Origin: Propionibacteriaceae bacterium
Lineage (GTDB): Bacteria; Actinomycetota; Actinomycetes; Propionibacteriales; Propionibacteriaceae
Assembly (NCBI GenBank): GCA_031286045.1
Contig: JAITVA010000310.1
Location: forward strand, 1 to 33,801
Reading direction: 5' to 3'
DNA length: 33,801 bases
A program made the translations under genes and the position numbers. The stretch's first letter is position 1. Every line of letters starts with the position of its first letter. This document shows positions 26,021 to 33,801 of this stretch, piece after piece. Under the pieces are notes generated by a model. It worked only from the letters and a program-made list of their open reading frames with translations. It was not told the DNA's origin and made no database searches.

Positions 26021-26964
26021 CAGACCAGACCTCGTTCCAGGCCTCTTCGGCCCCTAGTGCGTGCTCTTTGTTTGAGGACCACCACAACCACCGCTGCCAC
26101 CCCGACCAGCAGTGCCACCACTATCCATGGGCCAGCGCTTGCCAACAAGTCGACTCGTGCGTCCACACCCGCGCCGTCACGTGAAAACTCAGCCTCGGGG
26201 CGAGCGAAGGCGTCGACAAATGACTGGTCGGTGAGGACTGCGACCAGGATGTCTCGGCCATTGGTCGACGATGATGAACAGGTCGTCAGCAAGACCAGGC
26301 GATCGCTGGCGTCGACCCCGACATCCCTGACATGTGTCGCTTTGGCGATGAGACTGTCAAGCACCGACTGTCGCTGGGTGTCGCCGACCGCTGCGGTGAA
26401 GACATCCTGGTCATAAGCGTCTGTATGAATGAAGGCGAAGAATTCAATCCCATGGTCGGCGTCGTCAAAAAAAAGATTGCCGAATCGATGGGTGTCGAAG
26501 GTCGCCTGGTCGGCGAAGGTCCCAATGTCGCCGAACATCGCGTTCTTCTCCATGTGGTGCCCGTAGAGAACACTGTTGAAATCCCCGAAATGCGGATCGT
26601 TCTCGTAGTCCAAAAAGATCGATCCGCTCAGGGAGTACTCGCCCTCAGCGCTCGTGTTCACATATTTCAGATTGTCCGACCCTTGGGCCACCGGGTAATC
26701 GATGTTCGTCCCGTAGACCGTCAGCCAAGCGAAGACATCCGGGTTGATGGAGCGCAACTGACTGAAGCTCTCACCCTCGTCGACGGTCGGCTTCCAGATG
26801 GCGTGACGGGTCGCATCAGCCTCTCGGTGGATCTGATCCGAGTCCCACAGCGCGTACCCGGCGAAAGCCACTAGCAGCAGCACAGCTGTCAACGTCGCCA
26901 TGTCGATGACATGACTCGTCCATCTGACAACGGCTCTGCCAGCGGCTTTCGCCCGAATACTCAC
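26020..26964 (-). CDS. Class B-like pilus sortase
   Basis: This 314-residue membrane sortase would link pilin subunits or attach them to peptidoglycan. It has an N-terminal membrane helix (about 22-40), the sortase barrel with NIDYPVAQGSDN, the catalytic His136 in YGHHM, Cys229 in LLTTCS and Arg237 in GRDIL, and a second membrane helix near 277-297. The TTC signature and YGHHM are class B features. Class B sortases polymerise FctA-type pilins in streptococcal FCT loci, and the neighbouring genes are of that kind. The start is GTG with AGGAAGAGG upstream. It is followed by an overlapping minor pilin gene. The acidic loop after the barrel and C-terminal helix are extra compared with SrtB of Staphylococcus. 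Confidence 0.87.
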   Translation of the reverse strand: MSIRAKAAGRAVVRWTSHVIDMATLTAVLLLVAFAGYALWDSDQIHREADATRHAIWKPTVDEGESFSQLRSINPDVFAWLTVYGTNIDYPVAQGSDNLKYVNTSAEGEYSLSGSIFLDYENDPHFGDFNSVLYGHHMEKNAMFGDIGTFADQATFDTHRFGNLFFDDADHGIEFFAFIHTDAYDQDVFTAAVGDTQRQSVLDSLIAKATHVRDVGVDASDRLVLLTTCSSSSTNGRDILVAVLTDQSFVDAFARPEAEFSRDGAGVDARVDLLASAGPWIVVALLVGVAAVVVVVLKQRARTRGRRGLERGLV

Positions 26965-26991
26965 AATGGGCCTCTTCCTATGTCAACCGAC

Positions 26992-28305
26992 TCAGGCCTC
27001 AGCCTTGGCGCGACGACGCGACCGCACCACCACATAGCCAGCGAACCCGATCACGGCCAGACCGATCATCACGATATAGGGCAGATTGTTCGCGCTGATG
27101 CCCGTGATCGTCACGGTCTTGTAGGTGTTGGTGAAAGCGGCGACGTTGGAGCCGGAGGCGGTGTACACAGCCGACGCGGTTCCAAGACCAAGGAGCTGCC
27201 CGACAGTCGCAGTGTTGTTCGCACCGATCACGCCGCCTTTCACACTGGTGAGGTTGGTGGGCACATAGCTTGGCGTGTAATCAGCCGTTGCGGCCTCCTC
27301 CACCTCAACCTTTGTGCCGACAGGGGTGTCGACGAAGACCAAGGACTGACCATGCTTCAGCTTGATGTTCTCAGCAGTGGCGGTCGTGAAGCTGATCTCA
27401 TAGTTGCCGTCGACTTCGCAACCGGTGCCACAGTTGGCAGCGGTGGTCACCTTGGCGCCAGTGCTATCGACCACATAGGCCTTGTAGACGGTGTCCGTAG
27501 CAGTGACAGTCACCGGATTCGTCACCTTCACCGAGAAGTCAAAGTAGCGGGTGGTGTCACCCAGAGCGCCGGCGACAGTCTTGCTCACCTTCAGGTTCGG
27601 GTTGGTCGCGTTTCCGGCGTCTGTCCTCGTGTAGGTGTTGGTCCAGTCCATCTGTGAATAGTCGCCCGCGACAGACGGTTTGCCCCCCAGCGTCGGATCC
27701 ACCTTCGTGTCGACGACGTCGCTCGCCACGTCTTTCGCCTTGAGCGTGGTGGTCAGCGCGCCGGCATAAAACGTGCCGTTCGCGTCCTTGTACACATAGA
27801 CGGTGAGCTCGTATGCCGCAGTCGAATACGCCATATCATCGCTGAAGGGAGAACCGGTTTTCTCGGTATAGGTGTCCTGTTTTTCTGTCACGCGGTAGGT
27901 GTAAACACCCTCGTGCGGCCAGGTGATTCCGGCCAGGATGTCGGTCGTCTCTTTGGACACTGTCTTGGCGCCGTCGCCGGTCGAGCCATTGTCCGAGGAC
28001 GACAGGGTGACCGTCTTGGCGTCGATCGTTGGCATGGTAGTCAGGTCACCGGCCGCGGTGCTCCCGTTCAGTGACACCTTCGTAAGCTCGAAGGTGAAGG
28101 TCGCGTCGGGCGTGGGGGTGTTGACCGGCATCACCAGATTCTTCGTGGCCACAGCCTTGACCGGGTTGGTCGCCGTGCCTCCTGTGACCACGTTGTTCCC
28201 ATCGACCACATTCTCGGCCATGGCGGGTGCGGTCAGGCTCAGACTCATGGCCACCGCGATGGCTAGCCCTGTCGCTACGCCATATAGGGTTCTCCCTGTT
28301 TTCAA
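26992..28305 (-). CDS. Major pilin with two FctA/Spy0128-type isopeptide domains
   Basis: This 437-residue pilin has a signal peptide ending at AMA (about residue 30). Two tandem Spy0128-type domains follow. The first has NPVKAVATKNLVMP, VYTYRVTEKQ and DWTNTYT; the second has NPNLKVSKTVAGALGD, KVEVEEAA and AAFTNTY. In this family a Lys and an Asn (of the TNTY strand) form an internal isopeptide bond, with the Glu of the E-box catalysing it; all three elements are seen in each domain. The C-terminus is GISANNLPYIV, a hydrophobic helix and RSRRRAKAEA, with no standard LPxTG, so the sorting site may lie around NLPYI. The start codon is TTG with GAGG seven bases upstream. It probably builds the pilus shaft. 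Confidence 0.85.
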   Translation of the reverse strand: MKTGRTLYGVATGLAIAVAMSLSLTAPAMAENVVDGNNVVTGGTATNPVKAVATKNLVMPVNTPTPDATFTFELTKVSLNGSTAAGDLTTMPTIDAKTVTLSSSDNGSTGDGAKTVSKETTDILAGITWPHEGVYTYRVTEKQDTYTEKTGSPFSDDMAYSTAAYELTVYVYKDANGTFYAGALTTTLKAKDVASDVVDTKVDPTLGGKPSVAGDYSQMDWTNTYTRTDAGNATNPNLKVSKTVAGALGDTTRYFDFSVKVTNPVTVTATDTVYKAYVVDSTGAKVTTAANCGTGCEVDGNYEISFTTATAENIKLKHGQSLVFVDTPVGTKVEVEEAATADYTPSYVPTNLTSVKGGVIGANNTATVGQLLGLGTASAVYTASGSNVAAFTNTYKTVTITGISANNLPYIVMIGLAVIGFAGYVVVRSRRRAKAEA

Positions 28306-28388
28306 CTCATTTCCTCTCTCGTAGTTGTTGAATTGTCAGTCTTGGATGCGCTGCCACGTTCTCCTCGTCCAGCGCGGGTGAAGCGTCG

Positions 28389-29003
28389 TCAGATGCCGCG
28401 TCCACGGATGATCATCATCACCTTCCCCCGTAGATCATCGGCGTCGACGCAACCGTAGATGCGACTGTCGGTGGCGCCGTCACGGGCATCACCCAGAAGG
28501 AAGACCTGCCCTGGGGGCACGGTCAGCGGGAAGCCCACCCCGTCGCTGTAGCGCGGTGTGGCTTGATAGATCTCTGGCTCTTGTTGGAGAGATCCGTTAA
28601 CCACCAAGCCGTCTTCGGTGATATCAACAGTGTCGCCAGCGGCGGCGACGACGCGTCGTACCTGGGATTGACCCTCGTGCTCGACAACCACAGCGTCTTG
28701 CGCCTGGTAGCCACCCGGGGCGTAGCGGTAATACACCACCAAGTCACCGTCTTCGACGGTCGGGACCATACCCGGCTCGTGATAACGGATGATGCCGAAA
28801 ACGAAGATGAAGGCCAAGACGAAAACCGTCACGATGGCAGCGACCTTGAGTCCCAGATGCAAAAGATCCTTCGACAGCGAGCCTGGTCGCTCCTGCGGTG
28901 GCAATGCCCGCGCAGGCGTGGCGTCGTGGGCCATGGGCGGCGGGGACGCCACTGATGTCGGTGACGCCGGCGCGCCAGCCGGGACTGCGGTCACTTCACC
29001 CAT
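28389..29003 (-). CDS. Catalytically dead signal peptidase I homologue (SipA-like pilus chaperone)
   Basis: This 204-residue protein has one N-terminal membrane helix (about 53-72) and an outer S26 signal-peptidase domain. Box B, normally SMxPT, reads PGMVPT with Gly78 in place of the nucleophilic serine. Box D, normally KRV, reads RRVV with Arg116 in place of the base lysine. Box E (LLGDARDGATDSR) is kept, so the fold is intact. In Streptococcus pyogenes the pilus locus protein SipA also lacks the catalytic pair and is needed for pilus assembly, which is the likely role here. Its ATG lies 13 bases inside the adhesin gene with GGAGG before it. The substitutions come from the sequence as given; a sequencing error in both sites is unlikely. 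Confidence 0.85.
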   Translation of the reverse strand: MGEVTAVPAGAPASPTSVASPPPMAHDATPARALPPQERPGSLSKDLLHLGLKVAAIVTVFVLAFIFVFGIIRYHEPGMVPTVEDGDLVVYYRYAPGGYQAQDAVVVEHEGQSQVRRVVAAAGDTVDITEDGLVVNGSLQQEPEIYQATPRYSDGVGFPLTVPPGQVFLLGDARDGATDSRIYGCVDADDLRGKVMMIIRGRGI

Positions 29004-31978
29004 GATCGCCTCCGCATGAGCACCAACAAGAGTAGAATCGTGCCGGCGAAGCCGACCAGGGGGGTCAAACTGGCCGCCTCCGCGGAACCGGGCCCGACCC
29101 CCGCTGGCACCGGTATCACCACCGGTTTCAGGCCGTCCTTTTTCGCTTTCTCAAAGGTCGTGATGGCGTCTTGGAGGTCTTTGGTCGCCTGGTCGACATC
29201 CACCTGACAGACTCCATCGGCGTCAAGAACACACTGGGCCGCCTCCTTCGCAGCGTTCAGAGCATCCAGTTCAGCCTGGGTCACCCACGTGTTCCAGGGG
29301 TCGACATCCGTCCCGTCAGTGCTGACCTTGACCCCGGTGGGCGCGGACGTGGCAGTCGTGATCGCTCCGGCGAGCGCCGTCTTGTCGACCGCTTTCGTTC
29401 CAAAGGCGCGGATCTCACTGACCGCGACCGCTTCCGCATCCATCTGATTGAGGGCGGGATTGACGATGCACTTCACTTGTAGGCGCACATAGCGGGCTTG
29501 AATATCGGTCAAGGAGATGGTGACCGTCTGCGTGGTTCCAGTGCCACCCAATCCTGACGAAGAGAACGACACCGGAATCCAGCCCTCCATACCAAAATCA
29601 GAATTGATCGCTGCCTGCGGCACCCCCGTAGCGAAATAGCCCCCATTCTGGTTGACCGCCTCACCATTCGGCCAGGTGTCACCGACGTCAGGATGGATCC
29701 ACATGAGAACCTCCGAGATTTGTTGGTGCTCCCTCCCGCTGCGTTTATCCAGCTCAATCTGGGTGATATCCATCAACTCGCCGTAATCGAGATCAATGAA
29801 GTAGGGTTGCTTGACAGGGCTGCCACTGCCATTGCTGCCGCTGCCGTAGTTCGAATGCCAATACGTGGTGGTGCTCCCATCGGTGAGATCTCCTGGATCG
29901 GTCTTGTCGCCACCGGCCGCCGTGTACCACGACTGCGTGCGAAACCGATCAAGTGGCATCTCGTTGTTCACTGCCTTATTGAAATCGACAGTGGCCTTGG
30001 CCAAAGCTGCCGTGGCCGCGTCAACCTCAGCCTGAGTGACCTCCGTGCTAGTCAACACCGCGTTCGCCGCAGCCTGAGCGTCCGCCAAAGCCTTGAACTC
30101 AGCCGCCGTCGCCCACTTCACCCCCGATGCGACATCACACCCATCCTCACTCTTGGCAACATCGACCTGCGCCGCCTGAGCCGCCGACAACGCTGACTCC
30201 AACGCAGTCTTGCTCGGCTTCGTGCCAGCCTCCTTCGCATTGTTGAAGGTCGTGATCGCGGCCTGCAGTTTCGCGGCAGCATCGGCGACGTCCGTCTGAC
30301 AGAGACCATCGGTCCCATAGGCGCACTCGGCCTCTTCCTTCGCAGCGTTCAAAGCGTCCAGTTCGGCCTGGGTCACCCACTGTTTGGCCGGGTCGACATT
30401 CAACCCATTCTCGGCGACCACCACACCCGTCGGCGCAGCCGCCGCCGCGTCAAGAGCCGTCTTCAAGACGGACCTATCAGCCGCCTTCACCCCGAAGGCG
30501 CGAATCTCACTGACCGCGACAACGGCAAGAGTGTTGTTCGGGGGATCGACGCAGGTCACCTCAAGACGCACGTAGCGAGATTCAACACCAGCCAGGTCAA
30601 TGGCGACCGTCTGCGTCTGGCTGGAACCACCCAATCCGACAGTCGGCGGATCCTCAACCTCAACCCAGCCATCCGGTTTAAAGTCCTCTTCAATGTCGGA
30701 CTGGGCCACCCCAGCGATGAAATAGTTATCGACCTTCTGGCCATTCGGCCACAGGTCACCGACCTCAGGATGAACCCAGACGCGGACGTTCGAAATCTGC
30801 TGCGGGGTCCTCCCGCTACGTTTGTCCAGCTCAATCTGGGTGATACTCATCAACTCGCCGAAGTCAAGATCAACGAGATGAGGGCCCGCCGCGGTCCCAC
30901 CACTGCCACTAGTGCCAGTACTGAAATTCGAATGCCAATAGGTAGTGGTCTGCCCGTCGTCAAGATCCCCGGGTTCAGTCTTGTCGGCGCCTGCCGAATA
31001 CCACGATTCCGTGCGATAGCGGATGAGCTTCAGCACGTCGTTCACGGCATTGTCGAAGTCAGTGGTGGCCTTCACCAAAGCTGCTGTGGCCGCGTCGATC
31101 TCGGATTGAGGGACATCTGGGGTGGCGAGCACCGCGTTGGCCGCGGCCTGAGCGTCCGTCAGAGCCTTGAACTCAGCCGTTGTCGCCCACTTCACCCCCG
31201 ACGCGACATCACACCCATCCTCACTCTTGACAATATCAACCTGCACCGCCTGCGCCGCCGACAACGCCGACTCCAACCCAGCCGTGTACGCCGGGCCAGT
31301 ACCGAAGGCGCGGATCTCGCTGACGACAGTAAAGGTAGGAGTCTCCGCCGGTGGGTTGACGCACGTCACCTCAAGACGCACATAACGTGATTTCACATCA
31401 GTCAAGGGGATGCTGACCGTCTGAGTGGTGCCAGAACCACCCAGACCGACAGGCGAGAGCCCGGTGACCTCCTCCCAACCAGCGTCGTCGAAATCGGAAG
31501 CAATAGCCGTCTTGTCTGCATTCGCCGCGAAATAATCGGTCACCGACTGCCCATTCGGCCACGTCGCCCCTGTGTCACCATGAATAAACACGCGAACTTC
31601 AAAAATCTGATAACCCGTACCGCCTGCGCGTTTGTCCAACTCGATCTGAGAGATGTCCTTGACTGTTCCGTAGTCAAGATCAATGTAGTAGGGTCCCGCA
31701 GCCGTCGAGCCGCTACCGACACCCCAGTTCGAATGCCACCAAGTCGCAGTGCTACCGTCAGTGATGTCCGTGGCCTGCAACGAGTCGGTTGCCCCCCCGG
31801 TGTGCCACGATTCGGTGCGAAAACGCTGCAGCTTCAACTCTGGGTCACTGGCGAGCGTGACAATGGAGTCGTCTTCTTCCGTCGGGTCGGCGAAACTTGA
31901 CGAACTGTGGCTTATTCCTGCCATGCCCACACACATGACCAGCAATATGAAAGCATAGAACCGCTTTCGCTGTTTCAT
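28991..31978 (-). CDS. Large repeat adhesin, probable pilus tip (F5/8C and FIVAR repeats)
   Basis: This 995-residue surface protein has a signal peptide (MKQRKR, hydrophobic core, SFADP). Three repeats of about 350 residues each contain an F5/8 type C (discoidin) domain, marked by YRTESW, TTYWHSN, IDLDYG, QIELDKR and SRYVRLEVTC, then a helical FIVAR-like segment rich in ALDAAQAAA. Discoidin domains usually bind glycans or phospholipids and FIVAR stretches act as spacers, so this is a host- or biofilm-binding tip. The end has VPAGVGP, a hydrophobic helix and MRRRSWVK, a sorting signal without a clear LPxTG. GGAG precedes the ATG. It heads the pilus operon, in the place of Cpa in streptococcal FCT loci. 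Confidence 0.8.
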   Translation of the reverse strand: MKQRKRFYAFILLVMCVGMAGISHSSSSFADPTEEDDSIVTLASDPELKLQRFRTESWHTGGATDSLQATDITDGSTATWWHSNWGVGSGSTAAGPYYIDLDYGTVKDISQIELDKRAGGTGYQIFEVRVFIHGDTGATWPNGQSVTDYFAANADKTAIASDFDDAGWEEVTGLSPVGLGGSGTTQTVSIPLTDVKSRYVRLEVTCVNPPAETPTFTVVSEIRAFGTGPAYTAGLESALSAAQAVQVDIVKSEDGCDVASGVKWATTAEFKALTDAQAAANAVLATPDVPQSEIDAATAALVKATTDFDNAVNDVLKLIRYRTESWYSAGADKTEPGDLDDGQTTTYWHSNFSTGTSGSGGTAAGPHLVDLDFGELMSITQIELDKRSGRTPQQISNVRVWVHPEVGDLWPNGQKVDNYFIAGVAQSDIEEDFKPDGWVEVEDPPTVGLGGSSQTQTVAIDLAGVESRYVRLEVTCVDPPNNTLAVVAVSEIRAFGVKAADRSVLKTALDAAAAAPTGVVVAENGLNVDPAKQWVTQAELDALNAAKEEAECAYGTDGLCQTDVADAAAKLQAAITTFNNAKEAGTKPSKTALESALSAAQAAQVDVAKSEDGCDVASGVKWATAAEFKALADAQAAANAVLTSTEVTQAEVDAATAALAKATVDFNKAVNNEMPLDRFRTQSWYTAAGGDKTDPGDLTDGSTTTYWHSNYGSGSNGSGSPVKQPYFIDLDYGELMDITQIELDKRSGREHQQISEVLMWIHPDVGDTWPNGEAVNQNGGYFATGVPQAAINSDFGMEGWIPVSFSSSGLGGTGTTQTVTISLTDIQARYVRLQVKCIVNPALNQMDAEAVAVSEIRAFGTKAVDKTALAGAITTATSAPTGVKVSTDGTDVDPWNTWVTQAELDALNAAKEAAQCVLDADGVCQVDVDQATKDLQDAITTFEKAKKDGLKPVVIPVPAGVGPGSAEAASLTPLVGFAGTILLLLVLMRRRSWVK
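29245..31274. repeat. Internal ~1.08-kb DNA repeat units of the adhesin gene
   Basis: The segment 30053-30200 matches 31127-31274 almost base for base (offset 1074). The segment 29245-29290 matches 30337-30382 (offset 1092). They encode the linker between discoidin units. Conservation at DNA level points to recent duplication or gene conversion. Confidence 0.75.
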
Positions 31979-31996
31979 GTCGCTCCATTCCCCTCA

Positions 31997-32017
31997 TGCC
32001 ATTGCCCCCCGATGGCA
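31997..32017 (-). promoter_or_regulatory. Hairpin in leader of the pilus operon
   Basis: Six-base arms TGCCAT/ATGGCA (31997-32002 and 32012-32017) lie about 20 bases before the adhesin start, near its ribosome site, and could affect translation. Confidence 0.35.
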
Positions 32018-32092
32018 GTCACATTGCGAGACACAGTCATCGTCACGTCTCCGCGAAACCGGTCACGCTGCTGGTTGCTGCCTGTTGGCTAT

Positions 32093-32121
32093 ATTATTGA
32101 ACCATTATTCCGAATAGTCAA
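32093..32121 (-). promoter_or_regulatory. Promoter of the pilus operon
   Basis: TTGACT (32116-32121), a 17-base spacer and AATAAT (32093-32098) read on the minus strand. The start near 32086 gives a leader of about 108 bases. A TATTC-G-GAATA palindrome lies in the spacer. The promoter backs on to the divergent phosphatase gene. Confidence 0.65.
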
Positions 32122-32177
32122 TTCGTGAATACTTTTTGCCTCTTAACCCTGCCACCAAGCTATGGCAGACTGAGGCA

Positions 32178-32687
32178 GTGAGTTCTGTAGAGCCTCGGCA
32201 TATCGCCCGCCCCGACAGCGAAGACTGCCTCCATATCATCTTTGTGTGTTGGGGCAACATCTGCCGTTCTCCAATGGCCGAACGGGTCGCGCAGAAAATG
32301 GCCCAAGACGCTGGGCTCACCACTGTCCATCTCACATCGGCAGCCACATCCAGCGAAGAGATCGGCAACCCGATCGACCCTCGTGCGGTCCATGTGTTGC
32401 AAACCCATGGGTACCGATCAGATGGCCACCGGGCCCATCAGATCAGCGCCAAGGAGATTCAGCAAGCCGATCTCGTCATCGGTATGGAAAGGCTCCATCT
32501 CGACATCATGACGCGCCGCCTGCCCGGCGCCACCAACCTGGCCCTGATCACCGATTTCGATCCGAGCAGTGATCACGACGACATCGACGACCCTTGGTCC
32601 GGTCCGCCCGACGGATTCACCATAACGCTGAACCAGATCGAAGCCGCCATGCCAGGCGTGCTGGACTGGGCGCGCCACCACCGCTGA
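32178..32687 (+). CDS. Low-molecular-weight protein-tyrosine phosphatase
   Basis: This cytosolic phosphatase of about 169 residues belongs to the LMW-PTP family. The P-loop CWGNICRS follows the first strand (HIIFV), with the catalytic Cys and the phosphate-binding Arg in C-x5-R. The acid Asp is in the DDPWSG motif near the C-terminus. Such enzymes dephosphorylate protein tyrosines, and in actinobacteria PtpA-like members are common beside unrelated genes. The start is uncertain: GTG 32178 with a weak GAGG is chosen because the frame before it has no family similarity, though an upstream TTG at 32136 is open. It is divergent from the pilus operon. Arsenate reductase of the thioredoxin type is an alternative, but the DPW motif favours phosphatase. 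Confidence 0.85.
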   Translation: MSSVEPRHIARPDSEDCLHIIFVCWGNICRSPMAERVAQKMAQDAGLTTVHLTSAATSSEEIGNPIDPRAVHVLQTHGYRSDGHRAHQISAKEIQQADLVIGMERLHLDIMTRRLPGATNLALITDFDPSSDHDDIDDPWSGPPDGFTITLNQIEAAMPGVLDWARHHR

Positions 32688-32721
32688 ACAGTGTCGACCC
32701 CTGCTGACCTGGGCTGTGGCG

Positions 32722-32784
32722 GTCACAAGTGTGCAAAAGGTGGGCCTTCACCAGGTGAGAATGATCGGTTGCCCTAGTTGTGAC
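32722..32784. repeat. Second copy of the GTCACAACT-GGGCAA inverted-repeat element
   Basis: GTCACAAGTGTGCAAAAG (32722-32739) and the inverted GTTGCCCTAGTTGTGAC (32768-32784) resemble the copies at 4883-5030. In each place the two arms face each other across 28 bases. Confidence 0.6.
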
Positions 32785-32875
32785 GCCATATCCACCCACA
32801 ATAGGGACATAACCCGTACAACAAACGCTCAAGGGGGCTCATGCCCATGAGTTTTGCTCACTTACGACCTCTACA

Positions 32876-33801
32876 ATGACTGGCGTGGTTGATCTTGATC
32901 AGTTGGGGCTACCTGCCTTACCCCAGGCCTTGCCCCGACCGACTGTCGACGCACACACTCACTTGGACTCAGTTGAAGAGCGTACTGGCTTGTCAGCCGA
33001 TCAGTCATTGGAGATCGCCGATGCTGTCGGCATTCACTGGGTGATCGAGGCGGGCGACACTGCGGCCGACTCGGCCTGGGGCGAGGCCTTGGCGCGCAGT
33101 CATCCCCAGGTCGTCGCCTGTGTGGCTCTGCATCCCAACGAGGTGGCCCGCCATCCGCAGCGCTTCGAAGAGGACTTCGCCGCCATCGCACGGCTGGCCA
33201 AAGCGGGGGACCATGTGCGGGCGATCGGTGAGACGGGGCTCGACTACTACCGCACGACCGATCCCGTAAGTCAGGCCAGCCAACGTGCCGCTTTCGCCCG
33301 ACATATTCAACTGGCCTGCTCGGTCGGAAAAACCCTGATGATCCATGACCGCGACGCGCATGACGACGTGTTGGCAGTCCTGGACGACTCGTCGAAGCCG
33401 CCGCGCGTCGTGATGCACTCCTTCTCCGGTGACTCTGATCTGGCGCAGGCCTGCGTCGAGCGTGGCCACTGGCTGAGTTTTCCTGGGGTGATCACCTATA
33501 AGGCCAACCATCATCTGCGCCGGGCCCTGGCTGTGACCCCGGACGACAAGATCCTGGTTGAGACGGATGCCCCCTTCTTGACGCCGGTGCCCGCGCGCGG
33601 TCGGCCCAACGGCCCCTACCTGGTCGCTCACACCATTCGCTTCATCGCCGAGCAGCGCGGTTGGGAGTTGGGCGAAGCCTGCGACCGGTTACGCGAGAAC
33701 GCTTTCGCCGCCTACGGGGGGCACTGGGGCGACGCAGTGGGTGAGACAGCGAATCAGGTCAGCCCAAAGAGGGCTGACTCCGAGCAAAGTGGTTCTGACC
33801 G
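32876..33801 (+). CDS. tatD: TatD-family metal-dependent hydrolase/DNase, partial at right edge
   Basis: This frame is open from ATG 32876 to the last base (308 codons). It is a TatD-type (beta/alpha)8 metallohydrolase, whose members are 3'-5' DNA exonucleases active in DNA repair. Metal ligands are visible: HTHLD at residues 27-31, the Glu in IGETGLDYY, IHDRDAHDD, MHSFSG, and the Asp in VETDAPFLTP near the C-terminus. The family domain ends at about residue 283. The remaining tail (GDAVGETANQVSPKRADSEQ onwards) is polar and unlike the family, and it contains a terminator-like hairpin, so the true stop may be close to the edge. No clear ribosome site precedes the ATG. The next gene is not visible. 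Confidence 0.87.
   Translation, partial: MTGVVDLDQLGLPALPQALPRPTVDAHTHLDSVEERTGLSADQSLEIADAVGIHWVIEAGDTAADSAWGEALARSHPQVVACVALHPNEVARHPQRFEEDFAAIARLAKAGDHVRAIGETGLDYYRTTDPVSQASQRAAFARHIQLACSVGKTLMIHDRDAHDDVLAVLDDSSKPPRVVMHSFSGDSDLAQACVERGHWLSFPGVITYKANHHLRRALAVTPDDKILVETDAPFLTPVPARGRPNGPYLVAHTIRFIAEQRGWELGEACDRLRENAFAAYGGHWGDAVGETANQVSPKRADSEQSGSD
33758..33778 (+). terminator. Hairpin inside the TatD tail
   Basis: Perfect 8-base arms GTCAGCCC/GGGCTGAC (33758-33765 and 33771-33778) enclose an AAAGA loop. The hairpin lies in the unusual 3' extension of the TatD frame. Confidence 0.5.

Noticed and set aside
29245-31274. Repeats as a CRISPR array
   Set aside because: The units are about 1.08 kb, lie in a coding frame and encode protein domains.

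Overview
The window comes from a moderately high-GC actinobacterium. Order Propionibacteriales is plausible, but this is a guess from gene content and codon style. Supporting signs are leaderless-type promoters (a TANNNT box six bases before a start codon), ROK/ABC sugar operons, and a locus matching the cyclobis-(1->6)-alpha-nigerosyl (CNN, cycloalternan) starch pathway described in Kribbella flavida and Arthrobacter globiformis. No tRNA, rRNA, CRISPR array or IS element was recognised.

Layout. (1) 1-2397, minus: a coupled pair, a P-loop ATPase followed by a TPR protein that runs off the left edge. It resembles a split STAND-type signalling or defence module. (2) 2536-3876, minus: NCS2 uracil/xanthine permease. 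(3) 4180-4742, plus: RelB/RelE-type toxin-antitoxin, followed by a gene-free stretch with short inverted repeats that recur near 32.7 kb. (4) 5294-19913, minus: a 14.6-kb sugar locus with two secreted GH31 enzymes (CBM20 and CBM35 types), an intracellular GH31, a GH15, an ABC importer (two permeases and a lipoprotein, no ATPase) and a ROK regulator. A second ROK paralogue is divergent at 20134-21327. (5) 21447-25329: MalY-type aminotransferase, ornithine carbamoyltransferase with a short, probably truncated AbrB-type antitoxin gene upstream, and a ThrE-type exporter. (6) 25334-31978, minus: an FCT-like pilus operon with a large adhesin, a signal-peptidase homologue lacking its catalytic dyad, an isopeptide pilin, a class B-like sortase and a minor pilin. 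(7) 32178-33801, plus: low-molecular-weight tyrosine phosphatase and TatD-family nuclease (partial at the right edge).

How the parts fit. In the sugar locus the CBM20 enzyme (6-alpha-glucosyltransferase candidate) and the CBM35 enzyme (3-alpha-isomaltosyltransferase candidate) would convert extracellular starch to a cyclic tetrasaccharide. The lipoprotein and permeases would import it with a shared ATPase encoded elsewhere. The cytosolic GH31 (1,3-alpha-isomaltosidase candidate) would open and cut it to isomaltose, and the GH15 (isomaltose glucohydrolase candidate) would release glucose. The import and breakdown genes form one operon with several overlapping start/stop codons, headed by the ROK gene. 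Its promoter is followed directly by a 9-bp-arm palindrome. The secreted enzyme gene has its own promoter with related AT-rich palindromes, suggesting co-regulation. In the pilus operon, gene order and the dead signal peptidase match the SipA-assisted pilus assembly known from Streptococcus pyogenes.
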